Part shown: positions 46,785-58,295 of the stretch, piece by piece
Layout of the letters: each line of letters begins with the position of its first letter
Position numbering within the stretch: position 1 is the stretch's first letter
Origin: Zanthoxylum bungeanum
Lineage: Eukaryota; Streptophyta; Magnoliopsida; Sapindales; Rutaceae
NCBI GenBank assembly: GCA_019454045.1
Contig: SKCR01036791.1
Location: 62,001-126,000, forward strand
Direction of reading: 5' to 3'
Length of the DNA stretch: 64,000 nucleotides
Made by a program: the position numbers and the translations under genes
The notes under the pieces: generated by a model
The model's input: the letters and a program-made list of their open reading frames with translations, nothing else
Told to the model about the DNA's origin: nothing
Database searches by the model: none

Positions 46785-47687
46785 TTTCATGTAGAATTTC
46801 AGCTAACCAGGTACTATCTTCTAAACTCTTCTTCTACTGTTTAAGACATTGGGGACAATGTCTCATTTAGGTTTGGGGAGGGGAATAATTAATAGTATCT
46901 TGTTTTTTTTCTTGTTATTTTTATTCCAAAATTTTTCGAAAAATACAAAAAAATTGAAAATTTTTAGAAAATTTACAAAAATATATTGTTTTTTTTTTTT
47001 TTATGTTTTTAATTTGATTAATCAAATGAAATTGGTGAGAGATAGTTGTGTAATGAGTTTCCACTCCTGAGACGTATCTCAAACCTATTTCGGAACAAGT
47101 TATTTTTGTTTATTTCCTTTTAAATTATTTAATTTGTGAATTCTCCATTAAACTGACTAAAATTGTCTTCATATGCTCAGTTGACATGTATTATCAACAT
47201 GTATGGTAACATACAGACATGAGAAGTAATTGACGAGTTTGTAATATTCAGTGCTCTAGTTTAATTGGAGGAAGCATCTAAAAAAATGATGGGATAAAAA
47301 AAGAAAAAAGAAAAAAAAATGAAAAAAAAACGTCTGAGATCCGAGTTATTAAGTCTGTAAGGGTGTCTTAACACCTAGTGCCCTAAAGCCAATTGGTTTG
47401 GGAGTCACTGGCCCAAAGCTCGTTACATGGATCGAAGATGTCGTCAATATATATATATATATATATCTGAAGTCTGAGTAATTAAGTCCGTAGGGGTATC
47501 TTAAGACCTAGTGCCCTAAAGTCAATTGGTTTGGGAGTTACTTACCCAAAGCTCGCTACATAGATGGAAGATATTGTATATAAATAAAAAAAAATCAAGA
47601 AAAAATCAAGAAAAAAAATCAGAAAAATTATTCCATTGCTTAAAAAAGGTGTGACTTCTGATATAACTTTAGGACAAAAATATTACT
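46785..47687 (+). other. 3' untranslated region of A1
   Basis: No coding region. It contains A- and T-rich runs and a tandem duplication of about 135 bp (from 47332 and again from 47467), each copy with CACCTAGTGCCCTAAAG and GGTTTGGGAG, separated by a (TA)n microsatellite at 47446-47466. The same arrangement is in A2. At 47688 the sequence jumps into the middle of the LTR through a short CTC microhomology. Confidence 0.7.
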
Positions 47688-48161
47688 CTCCCTTATTTTA
47701 ATATAATAAATTAGTTTCCTTTTTTTTAATTAGTTTCCTTTATATTAGGTAAGACTTTTTATATAATAAATTAGATTAATCTCCCTTATTTTAATTAAAA
47801 TTTGGATTAATTAGTTTCCGCCTATATGGCCATTTAGATGACAACCTTATTTACCGCCTATATGGCTGGTTTTACATTATTGGACTTAGTTTCCGCCTAT
47901 ATGGTCGGTTTATGTGCTAACCTTATTACCCTATATATGGTCAGTTTATATGATTTTGTTACCTTATATATGGTCGGTTAGACTTTGGACAAATGATATC
48001 ACCGCCTATATGGTCGGTTTAAATATAATTAATCGGGAAATTTGACAATAAGAGAGATTTTTAATTTGAAATATTAAAAGTGGATCCTCTAACCCCCAAC
48101 ATTTTCTTTTATTATACTTTTACATTTTTTTTTAATTTTCAGCATTTACTTTATTAATTTC
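47688..48161 (+). repeat. A1 3' LTR, left piece
   Basis: Corresponds to the middle of the A2 LTR (from about 48950). The first 770 bp are missing. It has several TTACCGCCTATATGGTCGGTT units of about 50 bp. Interrupted at 48161 by A2. Confidence 0.85.
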
Positions 48162-50054
48162 TGATGAGCGGAAAATATATCAATATTTACCGCCCATTTT
48201 ACCTAATAATTTGTTTAGTTTCTCAGGTTTGATGAACTTTTTGATGTGTTTTGTAGATAAATAAAGTATCGGGACTTAATGGAATCAACTCGGGGCTAAA
48301 ACGATGAAATCCAAAGAAAAAAATGGCGAAAACAGAAATTTACTATACGCGTCACGAAGTGCAGTCCTAAATTCCAATTTTGCCCAAGTTTCGTATTTTG
48401 ACCATAACTTTTTCATATGATATCTGATTGAGCTGATTCAAGTTGGAGATTTAAGAACACACAAAGATCTACAACTTTGAAGATTTAAATATTTTCGAAT
48501 TCTGAAGTTTGGAAGGCCAAAATTGATGAATAATCTTGTATATTTTGTGTAATTACTATAGTCATTTTCAAAATATAAAATAAAATTAATAAAATAAAAA
48601 AGTAAAAATTGTCAAAATTCCACCAAACATGCTTGCATGTTTGGTGCCATATTTGGTGCCATGTTTGGTGCCATGTTTGGTGCCATGTTTGGTGGAGCAA
48701 TTGGTGGAGAAATTGGTGGAAGCCTTTAGATTTTCCTATAAATATCAAGCTTAACTTTGTAAATTTTTCATACTTTCTTTGGAGGAGTTTCTCTATGAAA
48801 ACCTAAAGGAAAGTGTTTTGTATATTATTAAGTTTTCTTGTATTTTCTTTTTATTTATTTATAAAATTTTGTGTGTTTTCTTTTACAGCATGAGTAGGTA
48901 ATCTCATTCTGTTGGGGTGAAAAGGTGAGACTTTTAATATAATGAATTAGATTAATCTTCCTTATTTTAATTAAAATTTGGATTAATCAGTTACCGCTTA
49001 TATGGACGGTTTAGGTGACAACCTTATTTACCGCTTATATGGTCGGTTTTTCATTTCAGACGTAGTTTCCGCCTATATGGTCGGTTTAGGTAATAACCTT
49101 GTTACCGCCTATATGGTCGGTTAGATTTAATTGAGACAAATGAAATTACTGCCTTTATGGTCTGGTTAATTAATCGGTAAACATTTAGAATAAGGGAGAT
49201 TTCTAATTTTGAAATATTAAAAGTGGATCCTCTAACCCCCAGCATTTTCTTTTATTGTACTTTTAATTTCCAGCATTTACTTTATGTCTTTTATTTTATT
49301 TAAGCTTTTATTGGCCTTAGATATGTGTCGTAACTAAGTCTGTTATCCGGGGTTGTGATGAATTCCAATATCATCGGGTTATAATAGGTTATTTTATAGT
49401 TTGGGTAATATAAAGATTTACTTATTAAGTCTTAAGCTTAATGCGTCTTGTTATTTGACCACTAATAAGATTGATCTGGTAAACTTAAAATAAACTTGAC
49501 AAAAGAATTTTAGGTTTCAGCCTTAGACTTAATAGCCCACGATCTTCCTTGAGGATATATAACCCTTTAATAGATTTCCTTACAGGATAGACATATACCT
49601 GTCGGGCGGGGGTAACCACAATTGGAACTTGATCTTAATGAATCCAGGTAATTTGGTTAACATAGACATATGGTTTAATTGGATTACACTGGGTATGTGC
49701 AGCTGACCATCGACATATGCTTTTGCATAATTTGGTGTTCTAGGTTAGTAAACCAATATATTACACAAACATAAAATAACCACTTCATCTTTTTAAAAGA
49801 TATTTGAAGGATTCACAACCATGGATAGTTTTATAAATTTGAATTTTCCTCAACTTCTTTTCGTGTCATTTTTATTTACTTATTTTAAGTTTAAAAATCA
49901 CCACCCAATCAATCAATAAATCCATTAGATACTCGTAAAAAATTGACTTTATAAATAATAGCTTAGGTATTAAGTTCTCGTGGGATCAATGTTTTTTATA
50001 CTACTTGAACGATACGTACGCTTGCGTTATACGCGTGTGATTACGCCCCGGTCA
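48162..50054 (+). repeat. 5' LTR of A2
   Basis: 1893 bp, TGATGAGCGG to CCCCGGTCA. TATA box CCTATAAATAT at 48735-48745. It contains five GCCATGTTTGGT units (48628-48700) and the ACCGCCTATATGGTCGGTT array (48980-49150). Confidence 0.95.
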
Positions 50055-50059
50055 AGTTG

Positions 50060-50077
50060 TTGGCGTCGTTGCCAGGG
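50060..50077 (+). promoter_or_regulatory. Primer-binding site of A2 (Athila type, tRNA-Asp)
   Basis: TTGGCGTCGTTGCCAGGG just after the LTR. It differs at two positions from the usual Athila site TGGCGCCGTTGCCGGGG. Confidence 0.85.
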
Positions 50078-50185
50078 ACTTATTTATCTTTTACTATTAG
50101 TTTTGGGGTTGGATACGTTACTTGTATCTAATTTCTTTTTACTTATTGTTTTTGTTTTCTTGTGTTTCAGGTTCTCAGACACTAC

Positions 50186-51552
50186 ATGAGACGAACTAGA
50201 AGCTTTGAACTCTGACCGTTTGACCCAGAGATTGAAAGAACCATTAGACAATTGAGAATGGAAAGGCGAGAAGGGTATGAAGTAATTGTTAACATGGAAC
50301 CTGAACCTTTAGAAGTTGCACCACCAATTCCCATTCGATACAGAACCATTCCGGTGGTTGACGGCCTCATTTCCTGTATTGTACTTCCTCTTTGACCAGT
50401 AAATGCGTGTGACATCAAAACATGCATTCAGATGATTCAGCAGTTAGTTCAGTTTGGGGGAAATGCAACTGAAGATCCTAATGCCCACATCAGCAACTTC
50501 CTGGAAGTTTACAGCACTTTCAATTACAACCGAGGAGCTGGAAGAAGCAATGAGACTGCGTGTTTTCCCATATTCCTTAAAAGACAAAGCAAAAGCTTGG
50601 CTACATTCGCTACCAGCAGGTTCCATCACAACTTGGAACACTCTAGCCACCAAATTCCTTGCAACGTACTTTCTACCAGCCAGAACAACAAAAATGAGGA
50701 ATGACATCACATCTTTTGTACAACTTGACTCAGAAACTCTCTACGAAGCTTGGGAAAGGTACAAAGATTTACTCCGGAAATGTCCCCACCATGAGATTCC
50801 AAAATGGTTTCAAGTCCAAACATTCTATAATGGACTTTCTGGACTGATGAGAACCACAATTGATGTTGCTGCTGGAGGAGCTTTAATGGCAATGAGAAGA
50901 TCAAGCATGGGACCTAATCGAAGAAATGGCCAACAACAATTCCTTGTGGCCAACAGAAAGGAGCATGATCCAAAGAATTACAGGAATTTATAAAGTTGGA
51001 GCAAATACAGTAGTCAACGCCAAGCTGGATCATATATGCAAATTCATGGAGACTCTCAGCATACAAAATAACATTGGATCCACTGGTTCACAATATGGAG
51101 GAGCACCAGAACCAAACCAACTTGAAGAGACATTGAATTATGTCAACAATTTCAACAAACAGGGGAACAATCCATATTCCAACACCTTTAACCCATGTTG
51201 GAGGAATCATCCCAATTTCTCATGGAGCAACAATTCAGGGCAAAAGAACTATCCACCACCTGGATTCCAACAGCCGAATAAAGGCCAGGAGCAGGCAACT
51301 GAACCAGGAATAGCAGAAGTGATGGCTCAGTTAAAAAAGTATGATGCTATATTTCAAAGTCAATCTGCTTCCATCAAAGCATTGGAGAATCAGATTGGAC
51401 AACTAGCCAATGCTCAGAGTTACAGACCGTCAGGAAATCTTCCCAGCAATACAGAACCAAATCCAAGGAACCGAGGAAAGAAGCAATGTCAAGCCATTAC
51501 TTTGAAAAGCGGTATGAAATCAACAAAAATATTGGAATCAATGCATCCATAG
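50186..51552 (+). pseudogene. A2 gag
   Basis: ATG at 50186 (MRRTRSFEL, then a stop). Further stops near 50393 and shifts near 50520 and 50935. Athila gag blocks: LVQFGGNATEDPNAHISNFL, LRVFPYSLKDKAKAWLHSLP, GSITTWNTLATKFLATYFLP, LYEAWERYKDLLRKCPHH, VQTFYNGLSG, then NNNSLWPTER and NTFNPCWRNHPNFSW. The C-terminal part has a Q/N-rich stretch. Non-functional. Confidence 0.92.
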
Positions 51553-52200
51553 AAGAAGTTCTAAAAGATGCAGTTCCACAGATTGAGGAAAAAGAAGCAA
51601 AGGAAAAAGAAAAAGATCAAATCACACCACCTCCATCTTTTCCTCAGCGTCTTCAGAAAAAAAAATTAGATAAGCAGTTTGCTCGATTTCTAGAGGTTTT
51701 CAAGAGACTGCACATCAACATTTCATTCGTAGAAGCGTTGGAAGAAATGCCCAGTTATGTCAAATTCATGAAAGACATTCTTTCACGAAAATGGAGATTG
51801 GGAGATTACGAGACAATTGCATTGACAAAAGAATTCAGTGCCATCATTCAGAGGAAACTACCCCCAAAGTTGAAAGATCCAGACAGTTTTACTGTCCCAT
51901 GCACCATTGGAGAACATTATATCGGTAAGGCTTTATGTGATTTGGGTGCAAGTGTTAACTTAATGCATTTTTCTATTTATAGGAAACTGTAAATTAAAGA
52001 AGCAATGCCCATCTTAGTCTCTCTACAACTTGCCAATCGAACACTCGCATTTCCGAGAGGAGTCGTTGAAGATGTGATGGTCAAAGTTGACAAACTCATT
52101 CTCCCATCAAATTTCATTATCATTGACATGGAAGAAGACAAAGATGCCTATCATTCTTGGGAGACCATTCTTGGCTACAGGTCGAACTATTATTGATGTA
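51486..52200 (+). pseudogene. A2 protease region
   Basis: Acidic/basic linker (KEAKEKEKDQITPPPSFPQR), then YETIALTKEFSAIIQRKLPP and the protease active site region ALCDLGASVNLMHFSIYRKL (D-L-G-A as usual in Athila), a stop at 51990, then VSLQLANRTLAFPRGVVEDV and LPSNFIIIDMEEDKDA. Confidence 0.88.
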
Positions 52201-53463
52201 TAAAAAAGAGAATTAACGATGAAAGTTCAAGACTAAGAAGTTACCTTTAATGTTTTCAAAGCCATGAAATTTCTGAGTGATGAAAATGAGGAAGAATGTT
52301 TCAGAATTGATGTTGTTGATAGTATCATCCAGGATACTGATATATTCATTTCCACGGACAAACTTGAAGCTTGCATCACCAATATGACTGACAGTGAGCT
52401 AGATGCTGAAATTCTTGAATGTATCAACTATCTTGACAAGCCATTTCGTTTCAAATCAACAACCACCAGTTGAAAGTGTGGAACTCCCAATGAAAGATCG
52501 AATCAAGCCCTCAATTGAAGAACCACCACAGCTGGAGCTAAAGTTACTTCCGAGCCATCTCAGGTATGCATTTCTTGGAAACTCTTCTGAATTACCTATA
52601 ATTATTTCTTCTTCGCTAACATTAGAGCAGAAAGAAAAGTTGATGAGAGTGTTACGAGAGCACAAGAAAGCTATTGGCTGGGCTATAGCAGACATTCGAG
52701 GCATTAGTCCATCATTTTGAATGCACAAGATTCTGATGAACGATTAGTACAAACCCACAGTGGAGTATCAACGGAGACTCAATCCAATCATGAAGGAAGT
52801 CGTGAAGAAAGAAATCATCAAATGGTTGGATGCTGGCATCATTTACCCCATCTCATACAGCAGTTGAGTGAGTCCTATGCAGTGTGTGTCGAAGAAATGA
52901 GGAATTAATGTAGTCACAAATGAAAAGAATGAGCTGATTCCAACAAGAACAGTGACTGGATGGAGAGTATGCATAGACTACCGCAAGCTGAACAAAGCAA
53001 AAAGGAAATACCATTTTATGCTGCCATTCATTGATCAGATGCTAGACAGACTGGCGAGACATGAGTTTTATTATTTTCTGGATGGATATTCAAGTTACAA
53101 TCAGATTTCTATCGCCTCAGAAGATCAGGAGAAAACCACCATTATATGTCCGCATGGTACTTTTGCTTTTCGTATGATGCCATTTGGACTATGTAATGCC
53201 TCTGCCACATTTCAACGTTGCATGATGGCCATCTTCTCAGATATGCTGGAACAGTGTATGGAGGTTTTCATGGATGTTCTCTGTGTTTGGAGACTCTTTC
53301 GACCACTGCTTGCAAAATCTGGAACATGTGTTACAAAGATGCGAAGATACCAACCTGGTACTAAACTAGGAGAAATGCCACTTCATAGTGCAGGAAGGCA
53401 TTGTTCTTGGACATCGGATCTCACAAAAAAGAATCGAGGTAGACAAAGCAAAGATCGAGACAA
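52201..53463 (+). pseudogene. A2 reverse transcriptase
   Basis: The linker 52264-52720 has LKLLPSHLRYAFLGNSSELP and AIGWAIADIRGISPSF. The RT reads TGWRVCIDYRKLNKA, YYFLDGYSSYNQISIASEDQ, FGLCNASATFQRCMMAIFSD at 52952-53270. A two-base loss at 53274 destroys the FMDD polymerase box (FMD then frameshift), which is intact in A1. The remaining RT continues in other frames to 53463. Confidence 0.9.
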
Positions 53464-55380
53464 TTGAAAAATTACCACCTCACCAACATCTCTGTAAAAG
53501 GGATTCAGAGCTTTCTTGGACATTTAGGTTTTTACATGAGATTTATCAAAGACTTTTCCAAGATTTCTAAACCTCTGTGCAATCTTCTGGAGAAAGATGT
53601 GTCTTTCAACTTCACCAAAGAATGCCAGGAAGCTTTTGAGATCCTTAAACAGAAGCTTGTTTCTGCTCCCATCATTGTAGCACCAGACTGGACCCTTCCA
53701 TTTGAAGTGATGTGCGATGCTAGTGATTTTGCTATAGGTGCAGTTTTGGGACAACACAAAGCAAAGATTTTCCACACCATTTATTATTCCAGCAGAACTC
53801 TAAATGAAGCTCAACTCAACTACACAACCACTGAAAAGGAGTTACTTGCAGTTGTGTTTGCTTTTGATAAATTCCGCTCTTTTCTGCTGGGTCCCAAAGT
53901 GGTGGTCTACACAGATCATTCAGCAATCAAATACTTAATCGCGAAGAAAGATGCCAAACCCATATTGATCCGTTGGATACTTCTACTGCAAGAATTTGAC
54001 GTGGAGATCAGAGACAGGAAATGGACAGAAAATCAAGTGGCAGATCATTTATCGAGGCTCGAGAATGGAGAAACAGTTGCAAAGAACTAACAATCAAAGA
54101 AACCTTTCAGATGAACAGCTATTGCCATGAAACAACATGATGTCCTTGGTATACTGACTATGTCAACTATATAGTGTCAGGAAAATGGTCGTTGGAATGG
54201 ACAACTCAGCAACGGAAGAAATTCTTTAAAAAGTCAAGCATTATATCTGGGATGAGCCGTACCTATTCAAACGTTGTGCATATCAATTACTGAGGCGTTG
54301 TGTTCCACATGAGGAAGTCAACAATGTTCTGCAGCATTGTCATTCATCACCATATGACAGACACTTCAGCGGGAATAAAACTAAGCCAAAGTCCTACAAT
54401 CAGGTTTGTTCTGGCCCACTCTTTTTAAAGATGCTTATCTGTTTGCTGTTCAATGTGACAGGTTCCAGAGAACATGAAATATTTCAAGGAGAAATGAAGG
54501 ACCGCTGTAAAATTTTCTGGAAGTGGAGATATTCCATGTGTGGGGTATTGATTGTATGAGACCCTTTGTTCCATCATTCGAAAACCTGTACATACTGGTT
54601 TCAGTAGACTACGTCTCCAAATGGGTTGAAGCAATTGCATTACCATCAAATGATTCAAAAGTGGTGATCAAGTTCCTTAAAAAGAATATTTTCACTCGCT
54701 TCGGAACACCTCGTGCAATTATCAGTGATGGTGGCTCACATTTCTGCAACAAATACTTTGATGTACTCCTATCCAAATACAGAGTTACTCATAAGGTTGC
54801 TACAGCCTACCATCCACAGTCAAATGGGCAAGTTGAAGTTTCAAACAGGGAGATCAAAAGAATCTTGGAGAGAACCGTTGGATCAACAATGAGAGACTGG
54901 TCTACAAAACTGGATGACGCATTATGGGCCTATAGGACATCTTACAAAACACCCATTGGTATGTCCCTATATCGAATGGTGTTTGGGAAAATGTGTCATC
55001 TGCCAGTGGAGCTTAAACATAAGACGTACTGGGCACTGAAGAAGTTGAATCTTGATCCACAAACTGCATGAGAGAAAAGACTCCACCAACTAAACGAATT
55101 GGATGAATTTCTCTTACAGGCTTATGAGAATGCCAGATTATAAGGAAAAGACCAAGAAATGACATGACCGAAAAATAGTGCACAAACAGTTGGAACCAAT
55201 GTAGTAGGTGTTGTTGTACAACTTGAGGACTTTTCCCTGGAAATTTACCATATGGAGCTATTGAGTTACTGGATCCCAACACCAACGAAACATTCAAGGT
55301 TAACAATCAACGTGTTAAGCACTATTGCGGAGAATCAATTGAGCGACAAAAAGAAAGTGTCACACTTTCAGATCCAGCAT
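53464..55380 (+). pseudogene. A2 RNase H and integrase
   Basis: The RNase H at 53464-54090 is unbroken ([53 protein letters not shown]). The integrase zinc domain (54290-54470) is frameshifted. The core at 54523-55071 reads [32 protein letters not shown] and [20 protein letters not shown], so D, D and E are all present, followed by [15 protein letters not shown] stop at 55069 and deletions follow in the C-terminal part. Confidence 0.92.
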
Positions 55381-55520
55381 AACGTTCGGGCAGTCACGTC
55401 TAGCTGACGATGTTAAACTTAGCGCTAGCTGGGAGGCAACCCATGCAATTTGTGTATATATTGTGATTTGGTGTGATTTCATTTTGTGTGTTTAGTTTTC
55501 GCAGGTTAAGTCATTTCAAC

Positions 55521-56060
55521 ATGGAAGAAGCTCTCGCAAATCTTCACAAGCAATTTCCTTCTCTCCCTTAAAACTCTCTAATGAAAGTCTACAAAACTCG
55601 CTTGGAACGGATGAGACTACTGACGATCCTTGGTGTTCCTAATGACATTCATTGGGTAATTGAAGCACGGGTCCGATTAGCAGGTGAGTATTCCGATTCT
55701 TGTAATTTTATTTGCCTGGTTTTGGAAGAAGCACATATGCAAAGAAACATAGAGCTAAACAAATGGATGTTTGTTACAAATGTGCATGCTAGAATTGCAA
55801 TACTCGTTGTCGTTCTCTAGGAATGTCTGATAATCGTGAAGATAAAATTAAATTCATTAAAAATGGCTTGAGTAAGGAGTCTTTAGATGATATATCTTCG
55901 ACTCTTGAGACGCATCCCAGTGGATATGTTCATATAGTCATTCGCAAATTACATACACAATTTCGAAAAGAAAGACAACAGTAAGTCTCGGAATCTAACT
56001 CAAAAATACCATATTTGCCAATTTATAAGAAAATTGGATGGGAAGCTTGTCTCTGACACA
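55521..56060 (+). pseudogene. ORF3a of A2
   Basis: Same start and position as in A1 (ATG 55521), preceded by TTTTCGCAG, a good splice-acceptor match. A stop occurs at 55568-55570, with frameshifts near 55710-55740 and 55985. The cysteine cluster reads CYKCAC, stop, NCNTRC in one frame, so more cysteines are present here than in A1. Lesions differ from those of A1 except for the general decay, which argues that the ORF was intact in a common ancestor. Confidence 0.6.
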
Positions 56061-56309
56061 TAGACATCAATCAAGCTGTTACTTTCCTGTAAATATTATA
56101 TCTCTTTGTCTTATCTAATAATTGTGATTTGATTTTTTATTTTCTTTTATTTTCTCCAACAGGATCCATACTTTTTAACCTTTCAGATTTATTTTACTGT
56201 TTAACTAATAATTGTCATTTGGCAGGTACTAGTGCTATTATTTTTACTCACCTTTTCAGGTGTTATAAATTCAATTCATCATTGCACTCTTGAAGGCATC
56301 CGGATAAAA

Positions 56310-56960
56310 ATGGAAGCCACTTCAAGAAGACGAGTTGAAAACATCTGTGTGTTTTGAGGTACTAGTGTTGGAGTTAAACTAGAATACGTAGCGGCAACAC
56401 AAGAATTGGGTTGAGTCTTAGCTTCAAGGAATATGCACTTAGTATATGGCGGTGGAAATCTTGGACTAATGGGGATCGTTTCAAAAGCTATACAGGAAGG
56501 AGGAAGTCAAGTCTTGGGAATCATTCCAAAACCCTTAGCGGAGGCGAATCTTATTGGACCATCAAACGAAGAGGAACTAATTGTGCCTGGTATGTCTGAA
56601 CGACTGATAGAAATGGTTAACCGTGTTGATGCTTTTATTGCTTTGCCAGGTGGCTTGGGCACATTGAAGGAAATATTTATAGTGTTATCTTGGGCGAACT
56701 TGAACATACAACAAAAAACCAATTGGGCTGTTTAACGTTGATGGATTTTATGATTTTCTTTGTGTGTTTCTTGATGATGCCCGGAGAAATGGGTTCGTGA
56801 CAAAACCTCTGAAAGAACTCCTCTCACTGCCAGAACTGCCCAGGATTTACTTGACCAAATCTTAGCTTATGAACCACAGATTGACCGTATCCTTTCCAAG
56901 ATAAAATGGTCCGAATATGATCGTGGTAAGAAGCGTCGGATAATCTGGATCTTAATCTAA
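56310..56960 (+). pseudogene. LOG-like gene of A2
   Basis: ATG at 56310. Stops at 56355-56357 and 56412-56414 precede an unbroken run at 56433-56735: LVYGGGNLGLMGIVSKAI, GSQVLGIIPKPLAEANLIG, MSERLIEMVNRVDAFIALPG and GLGTLKEIFIVLSWA. The Arg in MSERLIEM occupies the place of the catalytic Arg of LOG enzymes; in A1 this codon is a stop. A frameshift near 56720 follows. The C-terminus has GKKRR, and a one-base loss puts the LDLNL tail out of frame. Different lesions from A1, so decay was independent. Upstream CAG acceptor-like sites occur at 56223-56226 and 56258. Confidence 0.86.
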
Positions 56961-57890
56961 CTGTAATTTTCTTTCTAGACGTAGCATTTCAGCTAACCAT
57001 GTACAATTTTCTAAACTCTTCTTCTACTTTTAAGACATTGAGGACAATGTTTCTTTTTTATTTGTGGGGTGGGGAATAGTTAATAGTATCTTATTTTTAT
57101 TGTGTTATTTTAGCCCAAAATTTATCGAAAAATACAAAAAATTGAAAATATTTACAAAAATCAAAAAAATATTTTGTGTTTTTATTTTTATTTTTAAATT
57201 TGATTAATCGGGTGAAATTGGTGAGAGATAGCTGTGTAATGAGTTTCCATTCCTGAGACGTATCTCAACATATTTCGGAAAAAGTTAATTTTTGTTTATT
57301 TCCTTTTGAATTATTTAATTTGTGAATTCTCCATAAAATTGACTAAAATGGATCTTCATATGCTCAGTTGACAGGTATTATCAACATGCATGGTAAATTG
57401 AAAAGTTTGTAATATTCAGTTCTTTAGTTTAATTGGAGGAAGTTTCTAAAAAAGCAATGGGGTAAAAAAATGCGAAAAAAACGTCTGAGATCCGAGTCAT
57501 TAAGTCCGTAGGGGTGTTTTAACACCTAGTACCCTAAAACCAATTGGTTTGGGAGTCACTGGCCCAAAGATCGCTATATGGATCGAATATGTTGCAAATA
57601 TATATATATATATATATATCTGAAGTCTGAGTAATTAAGTCTGTAGGGGTGTCTTAACACCTAGTGCCCTAAAGCCAACTGGTTTGGGAGCCACTGGCCC
57701 AAAGCTCGCTACATAGACGGAAGATAATGTATATAAATAAATAAAAATCAATTAAAAATAAATAAAAAAAATCAGAAAAATCAGAAAAATTATTTCATTG
57801 CTTAAAAAATGTGTGAATTCTGATATAACTTTAGGACAAAAATAAAACTCTCTTTTCAATTACACTTGTGACTATTGTGGGCAAAATGAG
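56961..57890 (+). other. 3' untranslated region of A2
   Basis: As in A1: AT-rich, with a tandem duplication of about 135 bp (from 57484 and 57620) separated by a (TA)n run at 57599-57620. Confidence 0.7.
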
Positions 57891-58160
57891 TTGATTAATA
57901 TTTTGTTGGCTGTGTATATGGAGAATGGTAAAAATAATCGGAGAATTTACTTATTCGGTAATTTAGAAAGAATCAAAACAATTATTGACTTGGATAAGAA
58001 GTTTCATCTGTTTAGTCACAAACTTCTTTATTCTCTTTTCTCTTGTCTTTTTGCTTTTGTGTGCATTAGTTTTACAATCTTTTTACTTTTATTAAACATT
58101 TGTGGGTATCGCCGTTGTAAACCCTCACGAGACTACAACTCGTCCACTAGGGACACCTAG
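57891..58160 (+). CDS. Short ORF with one hydrophobic segment before the PPT of A2
   Basis: 89 codons. An N-terminal charged part is followed by a hydrophobic stretch (LFSCLFAFVCISFTIFLLLL, about residues 48-68) and a short basic tail. Position just upstream of the PPT is where a membrane anchor of an envelope-like protein could lie. The matching part of A1 is deleted, so conservation cannot be tested, and T-rich non-coding DNA can produce such a segment by chance. Confidence 0.2.
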   Translation: MINILLAVYMENGKNNRRIYLFGNLERIKTIIDLDKKFHLFSHKLLYSLFSCLFAFVCISFTIFLLLLNICGYRRCKPSRDYNSSTRDT

Positions 58161-58277
58161 GGGTTTAAAGGCTTGTTGCATACGCTAAATGCAACCGTGA
58201 TCCCTACAAAAGTGGCTTAGTTTAATTTTAATTGTTTTTTGCATTTTATTTTTCTGTTTTGCTCGAGGACTAGCAAA

Positions 58278-58295
58278 ATGTTAGGTTTGGGGGTG
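58278..58295 (+). promoter_or_regulatory. Polypurine tract of A2
   Basis: TGTTAGGTTTGGGGGTG directly before TGATGAGCGG. Confidence 0.8.

Noticed and set aside
48609..48806. Frame with Trp-Cys-His-Val repeats
   Set aside because: Reads the GCCATGTTTGGT array in the A2 LTR; the 3' LTR has a different unit count.
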